Under the pieces are notes generated by a model that was not told where the DNA came from, ran no database searches, and saw nothing but the letters and a program-made list of their open reading frames with translations. Source: Parvibaculum sp. (lineage in GTDB: Bacteria > Pseudomonadota > Alphaproteobacteria > Parvibaculales > Parvibaculaceae). From it: a stretch of DNA of 64,000 bases. Location of the stretch: the NCBI RefSeq assembly GCF_030651915.1, contig NZ_JAUSBV010000005.1:372001-436000 (forward strand), read 5' to 3'. The position numbers and the translations under genes are program-made. Positions 35,743 to 43,627 of this stretch are shown here, piece after piece (the first letter of the stretch is position 1; each line of letters starts with the position of its first letter).

Positions 35743-36381
35743 CTATCTGGCGTTCTGGATCGGCGTTGCCGACACGTCGATCGTGCCGCCATGCGAATAG
35801 GTCATCTGCGTCGTCGATTCCGAGCCGGTATAGACGGCGAACATCGCCGTGCCGGTCGAGATCATCTGCTGATGGGTCCGGCCGCTCAGCCGCGCGATGT
35901 CCTGGCCCACCAGCTGCGGATCGGAGGCGATGACCAGATAGCGTTCCTCGTCGCGGATGCGCAGCACCGCCGACAGGGCCTGACCGCGGAACAGCAGTGC
36001 TTCGCGGTCGATGCGGCGCGTCTCGGCGCCTTCTGCATCGAGCAGCGCCAGCTGCGGCGCGAAAATGCTGTTCTGCCCGGGCAGGCTGCGCAGCGTCACC
36101 ATGTAGGGCTCGCCGGGCGCCGGCAGCGCCAGGATACGGTAGAGGCTTTTGGCGCCGTCCCGTTCGATGCAGGGACTGCCGGCGTCGATGGTCACGCGTT
36201 CGGGCTTCTTCTTGTCCTCGGCGTCGAAGGGCAGCGACTGCGCCCGCGCGAGGCTGGGGCTTTCGCTGCAGTTCGACGGTGCGATCTGCACGATCGGCGG
36301 CGGGCCGGGCTGCGTCGTCTCGCAACCTGCCAGCGCCAGCGCCGCCAGCGCCGGCAGTGCCTTCGACAAGGCTGTTCTCAT
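35743..36381 (-). CDS. Lipoprotein with MalM-like domain, inserted in GTA cluster
   Basis: Lipoprotein of 212 residues; lipobox LALAGC (Cys20). The C-terminal region (residues 90-205) resembles MalM, the periplasmic protein of the maltose operon: FAPQLALLDAEG, SAVLRIRDEERYLVIASDP and a conserved late beta strand. I infer this from motif order, not alignment. Nothing ties it to virion assembly. It shares strand with the cluster and precedes gp11 by 31 bp, so it is probably co-transcribed with the tail genes. Confidence 0.6.
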   Translation of the reverse strand: MRTALSKALPALAALALAGCETTQPGPPPIVQIAPSNCSESPSLARAQSLPFDAEDKKKPERVTIDAGSPCIERDGAKSLYRILALPAPGEPYMVTLRSLPGQNSIFAPQLALLDAEGAETRRIDREALLFRGQALSAVLRIRDEERYLVIASDPQLVGQDIARLSGRTHQQMISTGTAMFAVYTGSESTTQMTYSHGGTIDVSATPIQNAR

Positions 36382-36406
36382 CGCCGCACCCCTCCCCTTC
36401 CGCGTG

Positions 36407-37135
36407 TCAGCGCATCAGTGCCGCGATGGCTTCGGTCGATTTGACGAAAGCCGTGTCGAGGCCCGCTACGGCGTGTTCCGGACTGCCCGTCAGGGTGTCG
36501 AAGGAACCGAAGGAATATTCCGCATCCGGCGCAATGGTCACATGCCGGGCCTGGTCATAGGTGCCGATCGGGTTGTAATAGATGCTGTCCTCCATCAGCA
36601 CGCTCGAATTGCGCGCGCTGACGAGACGCACGGTCGCCGCCAGTGTCGGGCGATAGGGCGTGCCCGCCGTGATGCCGGCAGCGATATAGCCATAGTGATT
36701 GAGCACGACATCGAGATAGGCATCGACTTTCGGCTCGCCGCTCGCGGGCGGATAGGTTTCGAGAAAGGCGGTGGTGCTGGTCCGTGTCGTCGGCACCGAG
36801 ACCACCGTATAGCCTTGTGCCTCCAGCGAGGCCTTGATGCCGTCGGTCAGCCGATCGCGTGCGGAGAAATTTTGGCCACTCAGCAGCGACGACAGCTTGC
36901 TCTCACGATTGGCCTGGATGCCGGCATCGATCAGCGCGCCCACCAGGCCGAAACTCTGGCCAACGGTACTGGCCAGCACCGCGGAGGGCCCACTGGGCGT
37001 TGCCGGGCTCACCAGCCCGATGGTCTTCATCTCGCCCGAGGAACTGCGATCGAACGGCACGACAGGTTTTGTTGCACAAGCGGCCAGAAACGACAGCGCG
37101 GCGAATGCCAGCGCGACGCGAGTGAAAGCGATCAT
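36407..37135 (-). CDS. Lipoprotein of unknown function, inserted in GTA cluster
   Basis: Lipoprotein of 242 residues; signal peptide with lipobox SFLAAC (Cys around 19). The mature part contains MKTIGLVSPATPSGPS, a stretch reading GLVGALIDAGIQANRESKL, and alternating beta segments (DAYLDVVLNHYGYIAAG, ATVRLVSARNSSVLMEDSIYY), like outer-membrane-assembly lipoproteins that sense or bind envelope partners. No named family assigned. Start MIAFTRVALAF at 37135 gives a proper signal peptide. It is 25 bp upstream of the MalM-like gene; the pair looks like one insertion. Confidence 0.65.
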   Translation of the reverse strand: MIAFTRVALAFAALSFLAACATKPVVPFDRSSSGEMKTIGLVSPATPSGPSAVLASTVGQSFGLVGALIDAGIQANRESKLSSLLSGQNFSARDRLTDGIKASLEAQGYTVVSVPTTRTSTTAFLETYPPASGEPKVDAYLDVVLNHYGYIAAGITAGTPYRPTLAATVRLVSARNSSVLMEDSIYYNPIGTYDQARHVTIAPDAEYSFGSFDTLTGSPEHAVAGLDTAFVKSTEAIAALMR

Positions 37136-37318
37136 CGGTATGCCCCCGGAATTATGTCCCCCATGCAGGACCGGCAGCTTGTGCAGCGGCCCCGACACTA
37201 AAACGCTACTTTCGGAATGCGGCTTGCGCAATCGTCAAATGCCGGACGGGGCGATGTATATCGGCAACAGGCCCTCGATTTTTGTCAACATTTCGCGCGG
37301 AGCGCGCCTTTTCCGTCA

Positions 37319-37534
37319 TCAGTCTGCGGATGAAGCGGGCGGTGCATCCGGAAACCGCGTCATCAATGCCGCAAGCTCGCCGCGCGCCATCGGTGCATCG
37401 GTCGCCGGCTGAAGCGCCCGCGCGGCGGCGGCGAGTTCGGGCAGGGTCAGCCGCCAGAAGCGATCGGGCGCGAGGCGCAGCCGCCCGAGGCCCAGCGTCA
37501 TCGCTTCCGCCCAGGGAAAGCGCGGTGGGCTCAC
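37319..37534 (-). CDS. GTA tail assembly chaperone (gp10.1-like)
   Basis: Small protein of 71 residues, VSPPRFPWAEAMTLGLGRLR at the start, with the FWRLTLPELAAAARAL helix typical of the DUF2376 phage tail assembly chaperone. The GTG start overlaps the gp10 TGA stop in the sequence GTGA, which fits translational coupling. It is followed by a 183-bp gap that starts with a short CGCGC/GCGCG hairpin and carries a TTGACA box on the minus strand. Confidence 0.85.
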   Translation of the reverse strand: MSPPRFPWAEAMTLGLGRLRLAPDRFWRLTLPELAAAARALQPATDAPMARGELAALMTRFPDAPPASSAD

Positions 37535-37857
37535 GATGCCGCCGCGCCGCCGAATGTCGCCGCCAGCAGATCGGCGACGATGGCGATGTAGCCCGCGGCA
37601 CCGCCATCGGCCGTCAGCCGCGCCACTTCGGCGTCCGAAATCTCGGCGCCGGCACCACGCAACCCCGCGCCGATCACGCACACGGCGTCCATCGCCGAAA
37701 TGCGTCCGGTCTCGAAGCGTGCGGCCAGCGCCAGCATGTCCTCGCCGCCAAAGGCCTGTTCGAGTTCGGCCAGCGCGCCCAGCGTCAGCACCAGCAGGCG
37801 CCGCTCGCCGCCCAGCATGGCCTCGATTTCGCCTCTGTGCCGGTTGGCCATGCTCAC
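37531..37857 (-). CDS. GTA gp10 family protein
   Basis: Protein of 108 residues of the GTA gp10 family (MANRHRGEIEAMLGGERRLL, LTLGALAELEQAFGGEDML, AAGYIAIVADLLAATFGG). It corresponds to the tail tube chaperone G-like gene of HK97-type phages. Coupled at both ends: its ATG overlaps the gp9 stop (ATGA) and its TGA overlaps the next GTG. Confidence 0.9.
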   Translation of the reverse strand: MSMANRHRGEIEAMLGGERRLLVLTLGALAELEQAFGGEDMLALAARFETGRISAMDAVCVIGAGLRGAGAEISDAEVARLTADGGAAGYIAIVADLLAATFGGAAAS

Positions 37858-38267
37858 GCGCCGGCAAAGGAAATCTGGCCGGCGCTTTCCAGCGCCAGGT
37901 CGAATGTCACCTCGCCGTCATGTTCGCCGGAAAATTCCAGCGCCACGATCTGGAACGGGCCCTCGACGGTGCCGAAATCGGGGATCACCACCTGCCAGTC
38001 GCGGATCGCGCCGTCGAAGAAGATCTGCCGCACGCTCGCATCCGAGCCCGCATCCTTGAAGATGCCGCGCCCCGTGATCGCCGCCGTGCGGACGCCGGCG
38101 CCTTCCAGCAGCTCGCGCCAGCGCCCGGCCGATTCCGCATGGGTGATATCGACGGGCCGTGCATTGAAGGCCAGCGCGCGGGTGCGCAGTCCGGCCACGG
38201 TGGCGAAGCTGCCGCTGCCGGTCTCGTCGAGCTTCACCAGCAGGTCCTTGCCTTTCTGGGCGGTCAT
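37854..38267 (-). CDS. GTA major tail protein (gp9, TP901-1 family)
   Basis: Tail tube protein of 137 residues: MTAQKGKDLLVKLDETGSGS start, GLRTRALAFNARPVDITHAES, GAIRDWQVVIPDFGTVEGPF and a C-terminal FSGEHDGEVTFDLALESAG. This is the canonical GTA gp9 order. It follows gp8 by 16 bp. Confidence 0.93.
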   Translation of the reverse strand: MTAQKGKDLLVKLDETGSGSFATVAGLRTRALAFNARPVDITHAESAGRWRELLEGAGVRTAAITGRGIFKDAGSDASVRQIFFDGAIRDWQVVIPDFGTVEGPFQIVALEFSGEHDGEVTFDLALESAGQISFAGA

Positions 38268-38283
38268 CTGTCGCTCCTTCCTG

Positions 38284-38685
38284 TCATGCTTCCTCGGTCA
38301 CGGCGCGGAAGCGGATGGTGCCGCGCCAGGTCGTGCCGTCGGCCTCGCGCCGCGTCTCGCTGTCGCGCAGCCGCAGATTGACCAGCGCATGACCTTCCAG
38401 AGTCAGCGCCGCGTCATGCAGCCGGGCGCCGACCGCGGCGAGGATCTCTTTCGCTTCCGCCCGGCCGCCGCGCCGCGAAAAAGCGTGCAACGACAGAAGA
38501 TGTTCGGCGCCGCGGCTCTCGCCGGTGCTCCAGTCGCGTGTCTCGCTTTCGCCCAGCGTCAGGTAGGGCAGCCCCACATCGTCGGGCGGATTGTCGTAAA
38601 TGCGCGCGGCCACCAGCGCCGCCAGCGCGGCGTCGGCGGCGAGCGCCGCATAGACGGCCTTCTGCAACGCCAGATCCGCGCTCAT
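38284..38685 (-). CDS. GTA tail terminator (gp8, DUF3168)
   Basis: Protein of 133 residues with the DUF3168 pattern (LALQKAVYAALAADAAL, ARIYDNPPDDVGLPYLTLGE, LLSLHAFSRRGGRAEAKEIL). It caps the tail tube at the head side. ATG 38685 overlaps the gp7 stop; the frame to 38775 lies inside gp7. Confidence 0.92.
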   Translation of the reverse strand: MSADLALQKAVYAALAADAALAALVAARIYDNPPDDVGLPYLTLGESETRDWSTGESRGAEHLLSLHAFSRRGGRAEAKEILAAVGARLHDAALTLEGHALVNLRLRDSETRREADGTTWRGTIRFRAVTEEA

Positions 38686-39002
38686 GTGCCGCCCTCCTCG
38701 CAATCGATCAGCAGCGTGTGGCGCTTGCCGTCGATATCGCTGACGCTGCGAATGTCGAGCGCCCGCCCTTGCCACAAGAGCCGCATGTCGGCGCTCACGC
38801 CGCTGCGATAGCGGATCATCACCTGCAAGGCGCGCCGCGCCTCCATGCGCTCGCCGGCCGGACGCTCGCCGCCGCCCCGCGTCATCACATGCGCCCAGAC
38901 GGTCGCGACATCGCTCCAGGTCACGACGGCACCGCCGGCGCCATCGGACGTCCGCAGCGGTGCCTGCAGCGTCACGCGTTCGCGCATCGCGCCCGCGCTC
39001 AC
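38682..39002 (-). CDS. GTA head closure/stopper protein (gp7)
   Basis: Protein of 106 residues of the phage head-closure family (AMRERVTLQAPLRTSDGAGG, VVTWSDVATVWAHVMTRGGG, LLWQGRALDIRSVSDID). It seals the packaged head and docks the tail. Both ends overlap neighbours by 4 bp. Confidence 0.92.
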   Translation of the reverse strand: MSAGAMRERVTLQAPLRTSDGAGGAVVTWSDVATVWAHVMTRGGGERPAGERMEARRALQVMIRYRSGVSADMRLLWQGRALDIRSVSDIDGKRHTLLIDCEEGGT

Positions 39003-39556
39003 AGCCGCAGCCGCCGGTAAGGCGCGACCAGCGCCGTGATCATGCGCGGCAGCTCGGTCCCGGCGCCGACCGGCTCGCGATGCTCGAACCAGTGCGCGAC
39101 CAGCAGCAGCAACGCCTGTTTCAAGGGCGGCGGCACGTCGGCGGCGGCGCCATAGCCGGCGGTGAAATCGATCTCGATGCCGGCCAGCCTTGTTGCCGGT
39201 TGCGGCCAGGCCTTAGTCGGCGCGAGGCGCGGCGCGTCGCCGGCCAGCGCCGTTTCATAAAGCGCCGCATCGAGGGCCGCCATCGCGCCCGCCGCGTCCG
39301 CAACCGCCACCGACGTCACATCCTGCACCGGCGCCAGCGGCAACATCACCGCGCCATGCGGCCAGGCATCGAGCGTCAGCCGCCAGCTCTGCGTCACGAA
39401 GGCCCGCCGCGTCTCGGCCTCGAGCGCGGTGCGCGCCGCCGCGATCAGCGCCTCGACCAGCGGGTTCTCCTCCGTCCCGTCGAGACGCAGATGCGCGCGC
39501 GCTTCCGCCAGCGTCACCGGCTCGACGGCCGGAGCGGTTAGAAGGATCAGGGCCAT
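38999..39556 (-). CDS. GTA head-tail connector/adaptor (gp6)
   Basis: Protein of 185 residues of the phiE125 gp8/HK97 gp6-like connector family: TAPAVEPVTLAEARAHLRL, LVEALIAAARTALEAETRRA, QSWRLTLDAWP and AHWFEHREPVG near the C-terminus. ATG 39556 (MALILLTAPAVEP) is the family start; a reading frame to 39700 would run into the REP-like repeat. Confidence 0.9.
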   Translation of the reverse strand: MALILLTAPAVEPVTLAEARAHLRLDGTEENPLVEALIAAARTALEAETRRAFVTQSWRLTLDAWPHGAVMLPLAPVQDVTSVAVADAAGAMAALDAALYETALAGDAPRLAPTKAWPQPATRLAGIEIDFTAGYGAAADVPPPLKQALLLLVAHWFEHREPVGAGTELPRMITALVAPYRRLRL

Positions 39557-39592
39557 GGGGATGGGTTCTCTCTGGGAGGTCAAAAACCTTGG

Positions 39593-39787
39593 TGTCATCC
39601 CGGCGAAAGCCGGGACATGGACCGCTGCGGCCCGTGGCAAGGTGAAGATTTTGCACGCGGAGACGCGGAGACACGGAGAAGGGAAGCAAGAAAATTTCAA
39701 GCAGTGGTACAGGGAACGTTTCCTGGCGCTTCGCGCCGAAGGCGCAACAATTTTTCTTCTCTCCGCGTCTCCGCGCCTCCGCGTGAA
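39593..39787. repeat. Repeat cluster between GTA gp6 and the capsid-side genes
   Basis: The 287-bp gap holds a REP-like hairpin at 39593-39620 (CCCGGCGAAAGCCGGG core) and an inverted pair built from heptads of the form CTCCGCG: CACGCGGAGACGCGGAGA at 39654 onward and CTCCGCGTCTCCGCGCCTCC at 39761 onward. The same heptad family recurs at 46.2-46.4 kb, 47.3 kb and 49.5 kb. No gene is seen in the gap. Confidence 0.8.
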
Positions 39788-39843
39788 CCCTTCTTCTTCC
39801 CTTCACCTCACCCTTTGAGGGTGGAAGAAGAGAGCGCGCGCCC

Positions 39844-40272
39844 TCACACCGGCTTCAGATGCGCATGGGCGAGCAGCGCCAGCGCGGCAATCGGCGTGCC
39901 CTCTTCATGCGTGCCGGTCAGCACCACCGCGACGCGGCTGTAGCGCGCCGGGCCGACATAGCCGATGCGGTAGTCGCGCTGGTCGCCGGCCACATCGTCG
40001 ATGGTGGCGAAGACGCCGTTTTCGTCCGGCGTCCCGCCCAGCACCTCATGCGCCGCCGTCACCGGCTGCCAGTCGCCGCCATTTTCCGAAACCTCGATCG
40101 CGCAGGCGATCGAAAGCGCCGGCGACAGCGTCTCGCCCGTCGTGCCGATACAGACGATGTGTTCGACCGCCGCAAAGCCGCGGCGGTCGACCGGCGCGCC
40201 ATAGCGCGAAATCGTGGTGACGGCCGGGTCGAGCGTCTGCACCGTGGCGATATTGTTGTGAATGTCGCGCAT
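39844..40272 (-). CDS. Phage-type protein of unknown function in GTA cluster
   Basis: Protein of 142 residues with no signal or membrane helix and predicted beta-rich sequence (ATVQTLDPAVTTISRYGAPV, GGDWQPVTAAHEVLGGTPDE, DQRDYRIGYVGPARYSRVAVV). It follows the capsid gene by 10 bp with a GGAGGG ribosome site, so it is co-translated with the head genes. RcGTA has no gene at this point; many HK97-type phages have a small head decoration or unknown gene here. A minor head protein is a reasonable guess. Confidence 0.65.
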   Translation of the reverse strand: MRDIHNNIATVQTLDPAVTTISRYGAPVDRRGFAAVEHIVCIGTTGETLSPALSIACAIEVSENGGDWQPVTAAHEVLGGTPDENGVFATIDDVAGDQRDYRIGYVGPARYSRVAVVLTGTHEEGTPIAALALLAHAHLKPV

Positions 40273-40282
40273 CGTTCCCTCC

Positions 40283-41578
40283 TCAAGCCGCGAACTTCAA
40301 CAGCTTGATCGCCTCGAAATTCTGCACCCCGCCGCCGACGCGCTTGGTGGTGTAGAACAGCACATAGGGTTTGGCGCTGTAGGGATCGCGCAACACGCGC
40401 ACGCCGAGCCGGTCGACGATCAGATAGCCGCGGCGGAAATCGCCAAAGGCGATTGCCGTTTCATCGGCGCCGATCGACGGCATCTCTTCGGCTTCCGTCA
40501 CCGGATAATTGAGCAGCGTCGGCGGCTGGCCGGCCGCCAGCGCCGGCTGCCAGAGATAATTGCCGTCGCCATCCTTGAACTTGCGGATCACCGCCTGGGT
40601 CGTGCGGTTCATCACGAAGCGGCCGCCGGCGCGGTAGCCCGATTTCAGCGCATAGACGAGATCGATCAGCCTGTCGGCCGGGTTGGACGCCGGAAAGGCG
40701 CCGGCGCTCCCCGTCGTAATGAAGCCGAGCTTGCCCCATTCCCAGGCGCCGTCAGCGACCTGGTCGTAATCGAGAAAGCCGCGCGGCTTTTTGACGCCGT
40801 CGCCATGGATGAAGGCCGCGCCCTCCTGTTCGACAAAGGCCGTCTGCACTTCCTCGGCCAGCCACTGGTCGATATTGACCGCCGCGTCGTCCAAGAGCGT
40901 CGGCGTCGCCGCCGGCATCGCATAAAGCTCCATCGCCGGAAACTCGATTTCGCTGAGCGTCGGCGTCGCGGTCTGCGGCCGCGCTTCGGTTTCGCCGACC
41001 CAGCCCGTCTGCGCGCCGCCGGTCGCAAAGGGCTTCTTGAAGCTCGCCGCGCCGATCTTGCGGATGCCGGCAATGGCGCGGATCGGCGAGGCCTCCGACA
41101 CCAGCCGCTCGATCGCGCGCTCGGTTTCGGCCGGCACCAGATAGCCGCCATCGGGATCGGACTGCGCCGAAAGCGCCTTCGCCTCGAGCCCGCGCAGCTG
41201 ATGCGCCTCGCCCTTGCGGACGTAAGTCTCGAAGGCGGCCTTGTGTTCGCGCAAAGCGGCCGGCCCGGCGCGTTCGCCGCCGAGTTCGGGGCGTTGGGCC
41301 GCCAGCGCCAGCGCCTCGACCTTCTTGGTCTGCCGGTCGAGCGCGCTGTCGAGGCGGGCGAGCTTTTCTTCGGTCAGCGGATCGGCGGCGAGCTTGCGCT
41401 CGATATCGCCCAGGCGTTCGTCATTCGCTTCCTTGAAAGCCTCGAAGGACGACATCAGCTCGTCCATCGCCTCGCGCACTTCCGTGGCGGCGGGCGCCGC
41501 CGGTGCTTCGGCGCTTTTGCTTTCGGCTTCCTTCAGCGCCGCGCCGATGCGCGGCAGATCGTCGTTCCAGTGGGACAT
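40283..41578 (-). CDS. GTA major capsid protein (gp5, HK97 fold)
   Basis: Protein of 431 residues. The first about 115 residues are a helical, coiled-coil scaffolding (delta) domain (MDELMSSFEAFKEANDERLG) expected to be removed by the prohead protease, then the HK97 capsid fold (QSDPDGGYLVPAETERAIER, FATGGAQTGWVGETEARPQT, FGDFRRGYLIVDRLGVRVLRD). Complete, with no break. Located 28 bp downstream of the protease gene. Confidence 0.95.
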   Translation of the reverse strand: MSHWNDDLPRIGAALKEAESKSAEAPAAPAATEVREAMDELMSSFEAFKEANDERLGDIERKLAADPLTEEKLARLDSALDRQTKKVEALALAAQRPELGGERAGPAALREHKAAFETYVRKGEAHQLRGLEAKALSAQSDPDGGYLVPAETERAIERLVSEASPIRAIAGIRKIGAASFKKPFATGGAQTGWVGETEARPQTATPTLSEIEFPAMELYAMPAATPTLLDDAAVNIDQWLAEEVQTAFVEQEGAAFIHGDGVKKPRGFLDYDQVADGAWEWGKLGFITTGSAGAFPASNPADRLIDLVYALKSGYRAGGRFVMNRTTQAVIRKFKDGDGNYLWQPALAAGQPPTLLNYPVTEAEEMPSIGADETAIAFGDFRRGYLIVDRLGVRVLRDPYSAKPYVLFYTTKRVGGGVQNFEAIKLLKFAA

Positions 41579-41606
41579 GGATCGTCTCCGTTCGGGGGGT
41601 GAAACG

Positions 41607-42155
41607 TCAGCTTCGGAAAATTCGCGCCGCCGCGCGCAGGGCGCGGACCAGCGCCGCGTCGGGCGGCGGCAGGCGCTTGACGGCGCTGATCCGCGCCGCC
41701 GGCAGCATCGGAAAAGTCACGACCGAGATTTCCCAGAGGTCGAGCTCGATCAGGCGGCGCGCGCCGCGTTTGCCGTCCTTCTCGGCCCGCACCACGTGAT
41801 AGCCGATCGACAAGCCGTCGACGGCGCCCGCCCGCATCAGCGCCAGCACCTCGCGGGCCCGCGTCACATCGGCCAGCAGCCGCCCGCGCACGAAAAGCCC
41901 GCGCGCGTCCTCGCGGATCTCGCTCCAGACGCCGATCACCTCGCCCGCATCATGCTGGTAAAGGAGCTTGACGCCCTTCGGCCCGCGCCGCGCCAGCGAG
42001 GCCCGGAAGGCCCCCGGCATCACGATATCGCGGCCGAGATCCTCGGCGCCGAACACGCTCGCATAGCCCTCGAAACTCCCGTCGGGCCGGACATTCTTCG
42101 CCTCGAACCGCGCCGACTTCCGCTCGGCCGCACCTATACGTTCCGCCTCGCTCAC
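41607..42155 (-). CDS. GTA prohead protease (gp4, HK97 family)
   Basis: Serine protease of 182 residues that trims the capsid delta domain. Catalytic His is in LLYQHDAGEVIG and Ser in VDGLSIGYH; the family start RFEAKNVRPDGSFEGYASVF is clear. The start is GTG at 42155 with GGAGGAAG upstream. Unlike most GTA clusters it is not tightly linked to the portal side: a terminator (42209-42230) and 2.6 kb of other genes lie between. Confidence 0.93.
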   Translation of the reverse strand: MSEAERIGAAERKSARFEAKNVRPDGSFEGYASVFGAEDLGRDIVMPGAFRASLARRGPKGVKLLYQHDAGEVIGVWSEIREDARGLFVRGRLLADVTRAREVLALMRAGAVDGLSIGYHVVRAEKDGKRGARRLIELDLWEISVVTFPMLPAARISAVKRLPPPDAALVRALRAAARIFRS

Positions 42156-42203
42156 GCGCTTCCTCCGTTGTCGGATGGTTTCGGGGGTTGTCGTTCAGGC
42201 AAC

Positions 42204-42230
42204 AAAAAAGGCGCCTCGGGGAGGCGCCTT
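42204..42230 (-). terminator. Strong terminator splitting the GTA cluster
   Basis: AAGGCGCCTC and GAGGCGCCTT form a perfect 10-bp stem with a 2-nt loop. Reading the minus strand the stem is followed by six T (the A run at 42204-42209). It ends leftward transcripts from the lipoprotein gene at 42300 and would block read-through from the portal side into the protease and capsid genes. Confidence 0.85.
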
Positions 42231-42251
42231 GGTTCATTCATCACTCAAAAA

Positions 42252-42288
42252 CGTCATGGCCCGCTTTATGCGGGCCATCCACGTCTTT
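42252..42288. repeat. REP-like palindrome, family A copy 1
   Basis: CGTCATGGCCCGC-TTTAT-GCGGGCCATCCACGTCTT: an imperfect palindrome with GGCCCGC/GCGGGCC arms and a fixed CACGTCTT tail. Further copies: 42939-42975 (inverted), 49346-49382 (direct), 49398-49434 (inverted). Confidence 0.85.
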
Positions 42289-42299
42289 CTCTCAACGGG

Positions 42300-42860
42300 C
42301 TAGCGAATTCGATAGGTTATTGAACTCGGTGTTGCATCTATCACTTCGATAAGCTTTCCGCTGACAACAAACTCTCTTTCCTTCGATAGATCGACCAGGA
42401 AAACGACCTCTGCTTGCGGCATGACCTGCGCCGCAGGTGGATTCGCCGGAATGACGGTCGGTGGCCCATAGGTCGTTGAAGTCGCGGCAACGGGCGTCGT
42501 CCCGATGTACCCGCTCGTTGTCGTTGTTTGCGTATTGGGAATAACGATAGGCGAACTGTTCATCGTTGTTGCGCCGGTATTGATATCCACCGCGCGACGG
42601 ACAAATTTCGCGTTCGTCCCGTCAGTTCCCAGATATTGTACCGTGATCAATCCCGTTGGGGTCGTGCGTCCAAACAGGTCAGCCCGCCCAAAAGCGTTCG
42701 GCAAACTCTTTTCAGAGTTGATCGTGACTATTGCGTCGCCAATTCCGGCTCTCAGAACTTGATCGACAGGCTGCGCAATTGTGTTTTTGTGCTCGACCTG
42801 CGCGCACGCCTGAATATGAATGGCGGCCAACACGATTACCAATCCAGAGCGATTCAGCAT
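42300..42860 (-). CDS. Lipoprotein gene flanked by inverted REP-like repeats
   Basis: Lipoprotein of 186 residues: lipobox HIQAC (Cys19). The mature part has a Thr/Pro/Ser-rich middle (NTQTTTTSGYIGTTPVAATS) between two short beta-type regions (DAIVTINSEKSLPN; VVFLVDLSKEREFVVSGKLI). Unknown function. It is bounded by opposed copies of the family A repeat (42252-42288 and 42939-42975) and followed by a terminator. Base composition is more AT-rich than the GTA genes, which points to acquisition. Confidence 0.6.
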   Translation of the reverse strand: MLNRSGLVIVLAAIHIQACAQVEHKNTIAQPVDQVLRAGIGDAIVTINSEKSLPNAFGRADLFGRTTPTGLITVQYLGTDGTNAKFVRRAVDINTGATTMNSSPIVIPNTQTTTTSGYIGTTPVAATSTTYGPPTVIPANPPAAQVMPQAEVVFLVDLSKEREFVVSGKLIEVIDATPSSITYRIR

Positions 42861-42938
42861 TGCGCTTCCCCCATTGCAGCAATCAGCCCGCAGCGAGGCT
42901 CCCGCTCCGACCCTACAAAGTCAAGCAGCCAACCCCCG

Positions 42939-42975
42939 AAAGACGTGGATGGCCCGAATAAATCGGGCCATGACG
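42939..42975. repeat. REP-like palindrome, family A copy 2 (inverted)
   Basis: AAGACGTGGATGGCCCGA-ATAAA-TCGGGCCATGACG is the reverse-oriented partner of the copy at 42252. With it, the repeat brackets the lipoprotein gene exactly. Confidence 0.85.
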
Positions 42976-43015
42976 AACTGAGGGATGTGGGTAAGGACGC
43001 AACATCATCCACCCT

Positions 43016-43258
43016 CTACCTCTCCAACCGCGCCTCGATCCTTGCCAGCGACGCGGTCACGCCCTTCGCGCGCTCCTCGAGCCTGGCCGTGCGCTCGACC
43101 ATTTCGTCGATCCGCGCCGCGCGCGTCTCCAGCGTCGTCAGGCGCTCGGCGGCCGAGCCGGCCCAGACCAGCGCCGCCGCCGATTGCAGCAGCAGCGTCA
43201 CGATCACCGCGATCGGCACCCGCCGGTCGAGATGCCAGTGTTTTTCGTCGCCGTTCAT
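43016..43258 (-). CDS. GTA gp3.5-like small membrane protein
   Basis: About 80 residues from MNGDEKHWHLDRRVPIAVIV (ATG 43258; an earlier ATG at 43279 is possible). One membrane helix (around 13-35) is followed by a coiled coil (AERLTTLETRAARIDEMVER, LEERAKGVTASLARIEARLE). Small W-LDRRVPIA proteins of this layout sit between portal and protease genes in HK97-type phages and GTA clusters; role unknown. Its position marks it as part of the original cluster, now separated from both neighbours. Confidence 0.7.
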   Translation of the reverse strand: MNGDEKHWHLDRRVPIAVIVTLLLQSAAALVWAGSAAERLTTLETRAARIDEMVERTARLEERAKGVTASLARIEARLER

Positions 43259-43302
43259 GTATGCTGCCTCCATCGCCATCCCCGCCGGAGACAGACCCCC
43301 GC

Positions 43303-43599
43303 ATGACCCCCGATGAATGGATGATCCTCGCCATGGGCATGGCGCTTGCCTGCGCGCCGATGCTGCTGATCTGGACCGAGAAGAAATCGCGCGCCCGTGG
43401 GCTCGCCGTACCGTCGCTCTTCACCATCAAGGGCTACAGTATTTCGCCCCATGCCGGCTTCGGCGCCGCCATCGCGGTGATGCTGCTCTACGTCTCCCAT
43501 GCGATGCGCGGCACCGGCATCAGCTTCGTCTTCATGGTCTTCGGCGTCGTCGCGCTGGTCGTCGTCCTCAATCACGTGCAGAAGACGAAGGCCGGTTGA
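43303..43599 (+). CDS. Small membrane protein on the strand opposite to the GTA genes
   Basis: Ninety-eight residues starting MTPDEWMILAMGMALACAPM, with three hydrophobic helices (about 6-24, 52-67, 75-91) and a basic loop (WTEKKSRARG). No family recognised. The start is preceded by GGAG at 43287. It is divergent from the gp3.5-like gene, 44 bp away, and the only plus-strand gene within the cluster, consistent with an inserted gene. Confidence 0.55.
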   Translation: MTPDEWMILAMGMALACAPMLLIWTEKKSRARGLAVPSLFTIKGYSISPHAGFGAAIAVMLLYVSHAMRGTGISFVFMVFGVVALVVVLNHVQKTKAG

Positions 43600-43627
43600 G
43601 GCGGCCTGACTATCGTACGCATCGTCG

